26,274 bases of DNA, taken from the NCBI GenBank assembly GCA_936931335.1, contig CAKZIH010000003.1:1-26274 (forward strand). Direction: 5' to 3'. Shown piece by piece: positions 15,476 through 23,300 of the stretch. Position 1 is the first letter of the stretch; each line of letters begins with the position of its first letter. The position numbers were made by a program, and so were the translations under genes. Origin of the DNA: an uncultured Nostocoides sp. (lineage in GTDB: Bacteria; Actinomycetota; Actinomycetes; Actinomycetales; Dermatophilaceae). Under the pieces are notes generated by a model. That model ran no database searches, was not told the DNA's origin, and worked only from the letters and a program-made list of their open reading frames with translations.

Positions 15476-15568
15476 GTGGGCCGCCGGAATACTAATGGGG
15501 CCTCATCACGGGCCGGCCACGCATGCGGCCGCGGCTCCGCGGGCGCCATTGATATTCCGGCGGCCCGC
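15476..15568. repeat. 93-base imperfect palindrome with 28-base arms
   Basis: The arm at 15476-15503 pairs with 15541-15568. The outer 16 positions pair without a mismatch (one G-T), and the inner part has two mismatches and two G-T pairs. The outer core is GGGCCGCCGGAATA against its complement. The 37-base centre holds further palindromes (GGCCGGCC, GCATGC, GCGGCCGC). It lies between the tRNA terminator and the VOC gene, ending 22 bases before that start codon. I see no second copy in this window. It could be a cruciform, an attenuator in the VOC promoter region, or a small non-autonomous element. Confidence 0.75.
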
Positions 15569-15577
15569 CACATTTGA

Positions 15578-15583
15578 CACGAT
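15578..15583 (+). promoter_or_regulatory. Putative -10 box (CACGAT) of the VOC gene at 15590
   Basis: CACGAT ends six bases before the ATG. The -35 position would fall within the right arm of the large palindrome, so the palindrome could affect expression. No Shine-Dalgarno is present. Confidence 0.35.
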
Positions 15584-15589
15584 GGCCGC

Positions 15590-16042
15590 ATGGCCCTCAT
15601 CCAGCGGATGGATCATGTCGGGATCACGGTTCGGGACCTCGACACTGCCGTGACCTTCTTCCTCGGTCTCGGGCTCGAGCTCGACGGTCGGACGTTCATC
15701 GAGGGTGAGTTCCTCGAGACGGTCACCGGTATCCCCGACGCACGCACCGAGATCGCGATGCTCCGGGCGCCGGACGGCGGCGCGGTCGAGTTGTCCCGGT
15801 TCGTGCGCCCCGAATCGCCTGGCGGATCTCCTACTGCGCTGGCGAACGAGGTCGGCATCCGCACTATCGCCTTCGAGGTCGAGGACGTGGATGCAGCGGT
15901 CGAGAGGGCTGCGAGCCTCGGCTGCGGCCTCGTCGGCGGGATCGGTGACTTCGCCGATTGGCGCATGGCCTATATCCGTGGTCCCGAAGGGATTGTCGTG
16001 GCCCTCGCGCAGCGCCTGTCGGCGGACTCGATCTCCGGCTGA
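15590..16042 (+). CDS. VOC superfamily protein (glyoxalase/dioxygenase-like)
   Basis: The 150-residue protein begins MALIQRMDHVGITVRDLDTA. HVGITVRDLDTAVTFFLGLGLEL is the classic first beta-alpha-beta unit of the vicinal-oxygen-chelate fold, with His at about residue 9 as a metal ligand. GAVELSRFVRP carries a second ligand (Glu). The second half has IRTIAFEVEDVDAAVERAASLG, and the repeat ends YIRGPEGIVVALAQ, with a Glu that is often the fourth ligand. This fits a bidomain metalloenzyme such as glyoxalase I, an epimerase or a dioxygenase. The reaction cannot be assigned. It stands alone between the palindrome and a convergent broken DUF429 gene. Confidence 0.88.
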   Translation: MALIQRMDHVGITVRDLDTAVTFFLGLGLELDGRTFIEGEFLETVTGIPDARTEIAMLRAPDGGAVELSRFVRPESPGGSPTALANEVGIRTIAFEVEDVDAAVERAASLGCGLVGGIGDFADWRMAYIRGPEGIVVALAQRLSADSISG

Positions 16043-16067
16043 GACGCAGCGGCCGTGCGCCGGCCGG

Positions 16068-16756
16068 TCACGCCCAGATCGCGGCGCGCACCGCATTCGG
16101 CATCGGCTCGGGCGGGTCGGGGTAGGAGCGGGCGACGCCGGCGGCATACCGGGCCGCGGTCCAGCTGAGGATGGCTGTGTCGACGATGTCATCCACTCCG
16201 GCTCGCTTCCCTGCTTCGCCCAGGTCGCCGGCCGAAAGTATGCCTGCGCCGGCGAGCAGATCTCGGCGCTCAGCCACACCCGCCCAGGTGCCTTTGGGGT
16301 GGCGCAGATGGCGCCCGGCGAGGGTCGCGAAGGACACCTCGGGATGTCCCTCGACGACCCGCTGCTCGACGCCCGCGGCGAGCCACGCCGCCACCTCCAG
16401 GATCTTGGGCCCGATGGCATACGCCTGCCGGCTGATCCCCTTGCCCGTCGCCGCGAGCGCGATGGATTCGCTTCGGCGTAGGAAAGCGCCTCCAGCGCCG
16501 CCCGGACCGGGGTGAGGAAGACCGAGCTGCGGCGGGCCCCGATGGCACCCCGGGCGAGCAGGTCGGCCCGCCGCTGCCCGGTCAACGGCAGGCCGATAGG
16601 AATGTCGATCACCACGACCGAGATCTGCCCGTCGCGACCCGCGGCGTTCAGAAGTGCCGCGATCTGCGTCCCGAAATAGGCGCTCCCCCCGCTGGCGATC
16701 CCGACCCAGCCTCGGGCGCACGCATCGACACCGAGGACGCGAGAAGAGAACGGCAT
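16068..16756 (-). pseudogene. DUF429 family protein gene with a single-base frameshift
   Basis: The first frame gives MPFSSRVLGVDACARGWVGIA, VVIDIPIGLP and ALEALSYAEA, the normal DUF429 start with its acidic (RNase H-like) Asp residues. From about 16469 the family sequence continues in another frame: ESIALAATGKGISRQAYAIG, then VEGHPEVSF and VDDIVDTAILSWTAARYAAG, ending at 16068. Inserting one base in the GC run at 16469-16474 would restore a 229-residue protein (690 bases including stop). As given, the start frame runs on out of register to 15506. Either it is a real frameshifted gene or a single-base sequencing error. DUF429 proteins are poorly characterised. Its -10-like CACAAT box is intact. 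Confidence 0.85.
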
Positions 16757-16762
16757 ACGGGG

Positions 16763-16768
16763 ATTGTG
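16763..16768 (-). promoter_or_regulatory. Putative -10 box (CACAAT) of the DUF429 gene
   Basis: CACAAT is followed by six bases and the ATG at 16756. The same hexamer, with the same spacing, precedes ligB. Confidence 0.4.
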
Positions 16769-16913
16769 GCTCGTGACTACTTCACATACGTCTTCAGTTG
16801 ACCACCGACAGCGGCCCGCTTCAGTGACGCCGCTGGCGGCGGAAAGGTTGGTGGGCCCACCCCAGAGGGAGGCTCGATGCCCACACCGTGGTCATCCGAG
16901 CCCGTCACCGGCC

Positions 16914-16919
16914 GACAGT
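16914..16919 (+). promoter_or_regulatory. Putative -10 box (GACAGT) of gdhA
   Basis: GACAGT ends seven bases before the ATG at 16927. The gap 16769-16913 holds nothing else that I can support. Confidence 0.3.
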
Positions 16920-16926
16920 GGGCAGC

Positions 16927-18282
16927 ATGTGCGCCATGCCCGAACTGCACCCCGACTTCCTCCCGCGCTACGACGAGGTCGTGCGACGCAATCCCGGTGA
17001 GACCGAGTTCCACCAAGCGGTCCGCGAGGTCATGGTCAGCCTTGCGCCGATCGCCGACAAGCGGCCCGACTATGCGGAATGGTCGATCCTGCAGCGCATT
17101 TGCGAGCCGGAGCGCCAGATTCTCTTCCGGGTGCCCTGGGTCAGCGACGACGGCCGAGTGCAGATCAACCGCGGTTTCCGGGTGGAGTTCAACTCCTCGC
17201 TCGGCCCCTACAAGGGCGGCCTGCGCTTCCACCCGAGCGTCAGCCTGTCGATCATCAAATTCCTCGGCTTCGAGCAGGTCTTCAAGAACGCCCTGACCGG
17301 TATGCCGATCGGCGGCGGCAAGGGCGGCTCCGACTTCGACCCCAAGGGCCGCAGTGACGCCGAGATCATGCGCTTCTGCCAGTCCTTTATGACCGAACTG
17401 CACCGCCACCTGGGCGAATACACCGACGTCCCCGCGGGTGACATCGGCGTCGGCGGCCGCGAGCTCGGCTTCCTCTTCGGGCAGTACAAGCGGATCACCA
17501 ACCGCTACGAGTCCGGGGTGCTCACCGGCAAGGGCCTGAGCTGGGGTGGTTCGCAGGTGCGCACCGAGGCGACCGGATATGGCACGGTCTTCTTCGTCGA
17601 GGACATGCTCGGCGTCAACGGCGACTCCCTCGACGGCAAGCGGGTCGTGGTGTCCGGCTCCGGCAATGTCGCGATCTATGCCGTGGAGAAAGTCCACCAG
17701 CTCGGCGGCACCGTGGTCGCGGTCTCCGACTCCGGCGGCTATGTCGTCGACGACGCCGGGATCGACCTCGACCTGCTCAAGCAGGTCAAGGAGGTGGAGC
17801 GGGGGCGGCTCACGGCATACGCCGAGCGGCGCGACGGGGCGACGCACGTCGCCGACGGGACCATCTGGGATGTCCCCTGTGAGGTTGCCCTCCCGTGCGC
17901 CACCCAGAACGAACTCGACGCCGACCACGCCCGCACGCTCATCGGCAACGGCCTCAAGCTCGTCGCCGAGGGCGCCAATATGCCGTGCACCCCGGCTGCC
18001 GTCGACCTCTTCCATGAGGCCTCCGTCGCCTATGCGCCGGGCAAGGCGTCCAACGCCGGCGGGGTCGCGACCAGCGCCCTGGAGATGCAGCAGAACGCCA
18101 GCCGGGACTCCTGGACCTTCGAGACCACCGAGGAACGGCTGCGGGAGATCATGCGCGGCATCCACGACACCTGCGTGGAGACCGCCGAAGAATATGGCCA
18201 TCCCGGTGACTATGTCGTCGGCGCGAACCTCGCCGGCTACATCAAGGTCGCCGACGCGATGGTTGCGCTCGGGGTGATCTGA
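16927..18282 (+). CDS. gdhA: NADP-specific glutamate dehydrogenase
   Basis: This enzyme reductively aminates 2-oxoglutarate to glutamate in ammonium assimilation. The protein of about 451 residues follows E. coli-type hexameric GdhA throughout: PYKGGLRFHPSVS (2-oxoglutarate Lys), MPIGGGKGGSDFDPKG (catalytic Lys region), GDIGVGGRE, then the Rossmann segment VVVSGSGNVAIYAVEK, and LPCATQNELD, EGANMPCTPAAV, GVATSALEM and GANLAGYIKVADAM. The small-subunit length indicates the NADP-linked enzyme and not the large 1600-residue NAD enzyme of mycobacteria. I choose the ATG at 16927 because of the -10-like box 7 bases before it. The ATG at 16936 (MPELHPDF) is an equally possible start. It is convergent with nothing, and ligB follows on the same strand after 52 bases. 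Confidence 0.95.
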   Translation: MCAMPELHPDFLPRYDEVVRRNPGETEFHQAVREVMVSLAPIADKRPDYAEWSILQRICEPERQILFRVPWVSDDGRVQINRGFRVEFNSSLGPYKGGLRFHPSVSLSIIKFLGFEQVFKNALTGMPIGGGKGGSDFDPKGRSDAEIMRFCQSFMTELHRHLGEYTDVPAGDIGVGGRELGFLFGQYKRITNRYESGVLTGKGLSWGGSQVRTEATGYGTVFFVEDMLGVNGDSLDGKRVVVSGSGNVAIYAVEKVHQLGGTVVAVSDSGGYVVDDAGIDLDLLKQVKEVERGRLTAYAERRDGATHVADGTIWDVPCEVALPCATQNELDADHARTLIGNGLKLVAEGANMPCTPAAVDLFHEASVAYAPGKASNAGGVATSALEMQQNASRDSWTFETTEERLREIMRGIHDTCVETAEEYGHPGDYVVGANLAGYIKVADAMVALGVI

Positions 18283-18322
18283 GCCGATCGGCGCAGGTCG
18301 GCGGGCTGTCGGTCGGTCACGC

Positions 18323-18328
18323 CACAAT
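18323..18328 (+). promoter_or_regulatory. Putative -10 box (CACAAT) of ligB
   Basis: CACAAT is separated by six bases from the ATG at 18335. It suggests ligB has its own leaderless promoter and is not simply read through from gdhA. Confidence 0.4.
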
Positions 18329-18334
18329 TCAGGT

Positions 18335-19858
18335 ATGCAGCTCGCCCGCCTCGTCGAGACCTCTGCCGCTCTCGCGGCCACTTCCTCGCGTAATGCCAAG
18401 GTGGCCCTGGTCGCCGACGCCCTGCGAGCGGCGGAGCCGGACGAGGTGGGGGTGGTCGCGGCATACCTGAGCAATGTGCTGCCGCAACGGCGGCTCGGCG
18501 TCGGTTGGCGCGGGCTGGCAGACCTGCCTGAGCCGGCAGCCGAGCCCAGCCTCACCGCCGCCGAGGTGGACGCGACCTTCGAGTCGCTGGCGACGGCGCG
18601 GGGTGCGGGGTCGACCGCGACCAGGCGGGGTGTGCTGACTGAGCTCCTTTCCCGCGCGACCGCGGACGAGCAAGAGTGGCTGCGCGGGTTGATGCTCGGC
18701 GGGGTTCGCCAGGGTGCGCAGGACGGGGTGATGCTGGCGGCGATCGCCCAGGCCGCTCAGGTCCCGACGGCCGCGGTCCAGCGGGCGGTCATGCTCGCCG
18801 GCTTCACCGCCCCGGTCGCGGCGGCCGCGCTGACGGGCGGGGTGGCCGCGCTCGATGAGCTGACCCTGGAGGTGGGTCGGCCGCTGCGGCCGATGCTCGC
18901 CGGCAGCGCTCCCGATGTCGCCGCGGCGCTGACCGAGGGCACCGAGGTGATCCTCGACCGCAAGATCGACGGCATCCGCCTGCAGGCGCACAAAGGCGGG
19001 GACGAGGTGTCCCTCTTCACCCGTTCGCTGGAGGACATCACCGACCGGTTGCCGGAGGTCGTCGAGCTGGTCCGAGCCCTGCCGGCCACCACCGCCGTGC
19101 TCGACGGGGAGACCGTCGCTCAGCGTGCCGACGGCCGCCCCGAACCCTTCCAGGTCACCGGCTCCCGGACCGCCTCCAGCGCCGACCCGGCCCGCCTGCG
19201 GGAGAGCACGCCCCTGACCACGAGCTTCTTCGACCTGCTCCACCTAGACGGGGAGGATCTGCTCGATCTGCCGCTGCACGAACGGATTTCGCGCCTCGAC
19301 GCGCTGGTCCCGGCCGCGGCGCGGATGGTGCGGATCACCACCTCCTCACCGCAGGAGGCCGCCGACTTCTTCGCCGCCCAGGTCGCCGCCGGGCACGAGG
19401 GGGTCATCGTCAAGGACCCCCAGGCCAGGTATGCCGCGGGCCGCCGCGGCGCCGGCTGGGTGAAGGTGAAGCCCCGGCATACCCTCGATCTCGTCGTCCT
19501 CGGGGTGGAATGGGGCAGCGGCCGGCGCCGCGGGAAACTGTCCAATATCCATCTCGGTGCCCGCGACCCCGAGACCGGCGAGTTCGTGATGCTCGGCAAG
19601 ACCTTCAAGGGCATGACCGACGCCATGCTGGACTGGCAGACCGAGCGCTTCCTGGAACTCGAGACCGGTCGCGAGGGCCACATCGTCTGGGTGCGCCCCG
19701 AGCAGGTCGTGGAGATCGCCTTCGACGCCATCCAACGCAGTTCTCGCTATCCCGGTGGTATGGCGTTGCGCTTCGCCCGGGTGCTGCGCTACCGCGATGA
19801 CAAGAGCGCCGTCGAGGCCGACACCATCGAGACGGTGCGGGCGCTGCGCGGTTGGTAG
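18335..19858 (+). CDS. ligB: ATP-dependent DNA ligase, LigB type
   Basis: The 507-residue product has the length and domain order of mycobacterial LigB. An N-terminal helical DNA-binding domain of about 190 residues (EVGVVAAYLSNVLPQRRLGVGW, LLGGVRQGA-like) is followed by the nucleotidyltransferase domain: motif I RKIDGIRLQAH with adenylated Lys 210, motif III LDGETV, motif IIIa FFDLLHLDGED, motif IV HEGVIVKDP, and motif V GWVKVKP. An OB-fold follows (LSNIHLGARDPETGEFVMLGK to GMALRFARVLRYRDDK, with motif VI). It seals nicks with ATP. Mycobacterial LigB is dispensable next to NAD-dependent LigA. The gene is the second ATP ligase in the window, on the opposite strand from ligC about 8 kb away. 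Confidence 0.95.
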   Translation: MQLARLVETSAALAATSSRNAKVALVADALRAAEPDEVGVVAAYLSNVLPQRRLGVGWRGLADLPEPAAEPSLTAAEVDATFESLATARGAGSTATRRGVLTELLSRATADEQEWLRGLMLGGVRQGAQDGVMLAAIAQAAQVPTAAVQRAVMLAGFTAPVAAAALTGGVAALDELTLEVGRPLRPMLAGSAPDVAAALTEGTEVILDRKIDGIRLQAHKGGDEVSLFTRSLEDITDRLPEVVELVRALPATTAVLDGETVAQRADGRPEPFQVTGSRTASSADPARLRESTPLTTSFFDLLHLDGEDLLDLPLHERISRLDALVPAAARMVRITTSSPQEAADFFAAQVAAGHEGVIVKDPQARYAAGRRGAGWVKVKPRHTLDLVVLGVEWGSGRRRGKLSNIHLGARDPETGEFVMLGKTFKGMTDAMLDWQTERFLELETGREGHIVWVRPEQVVEIAFDAIQRSSRYPGGMALRFARVLRYRDDKSAVEADTIETVRALRGW

Positions 19859-19880
19859 CCCTGGCGGTGACCGCTGGCGG

Positions 19881-20234
19881 CTATGTCGCGTGCTGCACGA
19901 TATTGACGACCGCGCCGCCCTGAGCCCGCACGAGGAACCGGCGAACGCCCCACTCCTCGGTGCCCAAGGAATGCACGATCTCGTATCCGCGCGACTGCGC
20001 CTCGGCATAGGCCGCGTCGACATCCTCGGTCATCACCGAGATCGCCGAGTCCTCTGGTGAGGTGGCGTCGGTGGTCACCACGTGGACCGATGCGCCCCCG
20101 TCCTGCGAGGTGAATCGGGCCACCTAGCCGAGGTTGAACTCCTCGGTGTCCGGGCCGAGGAAGCCGGCGTAGAAGTCCCGCGCCTCGTCGATGCTCTGCA
20201 CCGGCAGATTGCTGATCACCTTGTGCGCCCGCAT
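19881..20234 (-). pseudogene. VOC/glyoxalase-family gene with in-frame amber stop at codon 37
   Basis: From the ATG at 20234, which has an AAGGAG ribosome-binding site 6 bases upstream, the frame reads MRAHKVISNLPVQSIDEARD, then FYAGFLGPDTEEFNLG and TAG (20126-20124). The same frame continues in register with VARFTSQDGGASVHVVT, VMTEDVDAAYAEAQSRGYEIVHS and FLVRAQGGAVVNIVQHAT to a normal end. Related proteins have Trp at the interrupted place (NLGWVARFTS), so a TGG to TAG change explains it. The intact protein would be 117 residues. A GTG immediately after the stop could restart an 80-residue C-terminal piece, but that lacks the first beta-alpha unit. No other damage is visible, so the event is recent or an error in the sequence. 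Confidence 0.88.
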
Positions 20235-20399
20235 CACCGTCTCCTTCGACGGCGCTCTCGCCCCAGCCCGGCGCCGGGTCGGTCTGCCGCCGCCCGGAGC
20301 CTATCCAGCGGGGCTGAGGCCCCGAACTGCATCACCCTTGCCAGGGCACCGTAAATGGGCGGCGGGCTGTCGGTGCATCGGCATACCGTGGAGCATGAG

Positions 20400-23300
20400 A
20401 TGACGACCGAAACCGCACAGCCGCCGCCGCCCGCCCCATCACCCGCCTCGATTCCCGACAGCCGGGCGAACACCCAGGGCGAGGATGCGGCATACCGGGA
20501 GCGGCCCGAGCGCCAGGTCAACTGGCGGCGCCTGCGCAACCCGGTCGCTGGTGTCGCCGTGGCGGCACTGGTATTCGGTGCCGTCGCCCAGTCCCTCGGC
20601 ACCCTGGTTGCGGGTTCCCTGGCCGAGCACGCCACGGCGCGCCTGGTCTGGATCCTGCTGCTGTGCGTCGTGGGTGGAGCCATCCTCGACACCATCGGCC
20701 GGTTCATCTGGGCTGGGGTGGTCGACCGCGCCGAGGGTCGGCTGCGCGAGGACCTGCTCGACGCCGCGCTGTACCAGCCCCTGCAGGCATTAAGCGAACA
20801 GGCCGTCGGCGAGGTCCTGGACCGGGTCGACGACGACACCCATGAGGTCGGCTCGCTGCTGCGCATGCAGGTATGGGGCATCCTGCGCACCCTGGTGTCC
20901 GCCATCCCGCTCTGGATCATCGCCAGCCTGACCTGGTGGCCGGCCTGGTTCTGCTTCCCGCTAGTCGCCGTCGCGGTCGCCCTGGTGATGCGCGGTCTGC
21001 TGCGCAAGATCGCCGCGGGCAAGGTGTTGGAGGAAGCCGCATGGACCGATCACGCTGCCGCCTTGGAGGAAGGCATCGCGGGCCGCGATGACCTGCGCAC
21101 CAGCCTGGGCCAGTCGTTCGCCATCGGTCGTCTCGCCTACCTCTCCGCGGTCGTGCACGACAAGTTCTTCGCGGTCTTGCGTCTGGAGCGCCGGGTGACT
21201 TTGCGCGCCTCGCTGCTGCTGCACGGACTCTTGGCGGTCGTGGCAGTGGCCGGCGTCTGGCTTGCTCATGAAGGCCGGATGAGTATCGGGGAACTGGTGA
21301 CCCTCTTCCTGGTGACCAGCATGTTCGCGGGCCTGGCCGGCCAGGTAGCTCAGCAGCTGCCGGAGGTGCAGGCCGGGATGGGTGCCGTGATCCGGCTGCG
21401 CTCGATGTTGGCCGTCGCTCCCGAACCCTCCGGCGGCAGCCAGTTGGACCAGCAGGGCGGGTTCGACCTCGACTTCCGCCACCTGAACTTCTCGTATGGC
21501 GAGGGCACCTTCGCCTTGCAGGACATCGACATTCACGTGCCGAGCGGGAGCACGATCGCCCTTGTCGGGCGCACTGGCTCGGGCAAATCGACCCTGGCGT
21601 CACTGGTCAGCCGGGCCATGGAGCCCGAACGCGGCACCGTGCTGCTCGGTGGCGTCGACGTGCTCGACCTCGATCTGCATGCATTGCGCGAAGCCGTCGG
21701 GGTGGTGACCCAGCGCACCGAGATCGTCACCGGCTCCCTGCACGACAACATCACGCTTTTCGCCGAACGGCCGCGCGCGGACGTGGAAGCCGTGATCGTG
21801 GAGCTCGGCCTAACGGACTGGGTGGCCGGTCTGGACAACGGACTCGACACCATGCTTGGCCCCGGCGGCACCACCCTCTCGGCGGGCGAAGAACAGCTGC
21901 TTGCCTTCGCCCGGCTGCTGGTCCGCGACGTGCGGGTGGTCGTGCTCGATGAGGCGACGGCACGGATGGATCCGCTCACCGAATCGCGTGTGGTTGCCGC
22001 CTCCCAGCGGCTGCTCGAAGGCCGCACCGGCATCCTGGTGGCACACCGCTTGTCCACGATTGCGCGGGCCGACCTGGTGGCCGTCTTGGACCGCGGACGG
22101 GTGATCCAGTTCGGCCCGCGGGCGCAACTTGCCGCCGCCGAGGGCCGGTTCAGTGAGTTGTTGCAGGCCGCTGGCGTCAGCCACGAAACGCCCCCGCCGG
22201 CCGTGGCCGAGGGTGACGAGGTCGCTGTCGGCGCAGCCCGACGCCGCGGTCAACCCCTCGACCGGCCCGACCCCGGCGATGGCCCGTCGCTGGCCCGCGG
22301 CACCTGGCATGCCCTGCGGATCAAACCGGCATGGGGCCTGATCTCGGTCGTGCTTTTCCTCGGTATGTCGCTGACCGGCGCGCTCGGCGCGATCACGGGT
22401 TATCTATGGGGCCACACGATCGAGGCACTTCGGGACGACGAATTTCCTCGCGCCTGGGTGGCCCTCGTCGCGGCCAGCATCCTGATCGGGCCGATCCTGC
22501 TCGCCGAGGCGGTCGCCCGGTATCCACGCTGGTGGGTGGAGATCCTGCTGCGGGTGCGCATGTCGGTGCTGGTCGGCCAGACCTCGCAGCGCCGCCTGGA
22601 ACAGACTCCTCCCGGTGAGGTGGTCGCCCGCGCCATGGATTCCGATCGCTTCGCGCGGTATGCCGATCGCTGGGTCGACTTCGTCAACGGGCTGCTCATC
22701 GCTGTGGCCACCTCCATCGCCGCGGGAACCGTGCTCGCCGGCGGCGTGTTGGCCGCGGTGCTGGTGACCTCGGCACTCGCTTCGGCCCTGGGCCGGCCCA
22801 TCGCCGGGCGGTCGGCGGCCAAGGCCTCCGCCCAGCGCGCCCGCTTCGGCCGTTCTCTGGTGTCCACCCTCGAATCCGTGCGAACGATCAAGCTGGCCGG
22901 GCGCACTCCTGAGGTGCACCGTCATCTGCACGACGTCGACCAGGGGCGAGTAGACGCGGCGGTGCGGGAGCACCGCGTACAGGCCGTCCTCGACGGTGTG
23001 CCGATCGTCATGGTGCAACTGGGGGCGGTAGCCGCCTGGGCCGGGTTGCTGTGGGGCAAGTGGGGATTGGCGACGGCCCTGCTGGTCGTCAACGCCGTCA
23101 ACGGCTTCGACTGGTTCGGGCGGGTCGCCGGCGCCGTCGTCACGGAGGCCCCGGGCACGCGTGCCTGGCAGCGGGCCACCAGCCGGATGGCCGGCGGGGT
23201 CGATCTGTTGGACGTGCCGCCGGGTGTCGATCTGCTCACCGGCGCCTCGCAGGCTCCCCCGGCCGCGAAGCGGATCCCGCTGCATACGCTCACCCTGCGC

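Noticed and set aside
15574..15579. TTGACA as a -35 box upstream of the VOC gene
   Set aside because: A -10 box 17 bases downstream would fall inside the coding sequence, and none is seen there.
15241..15600. tRNA-Leu as an integration site for a mobile element
   Set aside because: No integrase, no direct repeat of the tRNA 3-prime end and no block of foreign genes was found. The downstream palindrome is not an attachment duplication.
16809..16833. CAGCGGC/GCCGCTG inverted repeat upstream of gdhA
   Set aside because: It has seven pairs with a long loop and no T-run, and is within chance in DNA this GC-rich.
16777..18555. A 592-codon minus-strand frame opposite gdhA and the start of ligB
   Set aside because: The plus strand encodes complete GdhA. 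The antisense product has no family features and crosses two genes.
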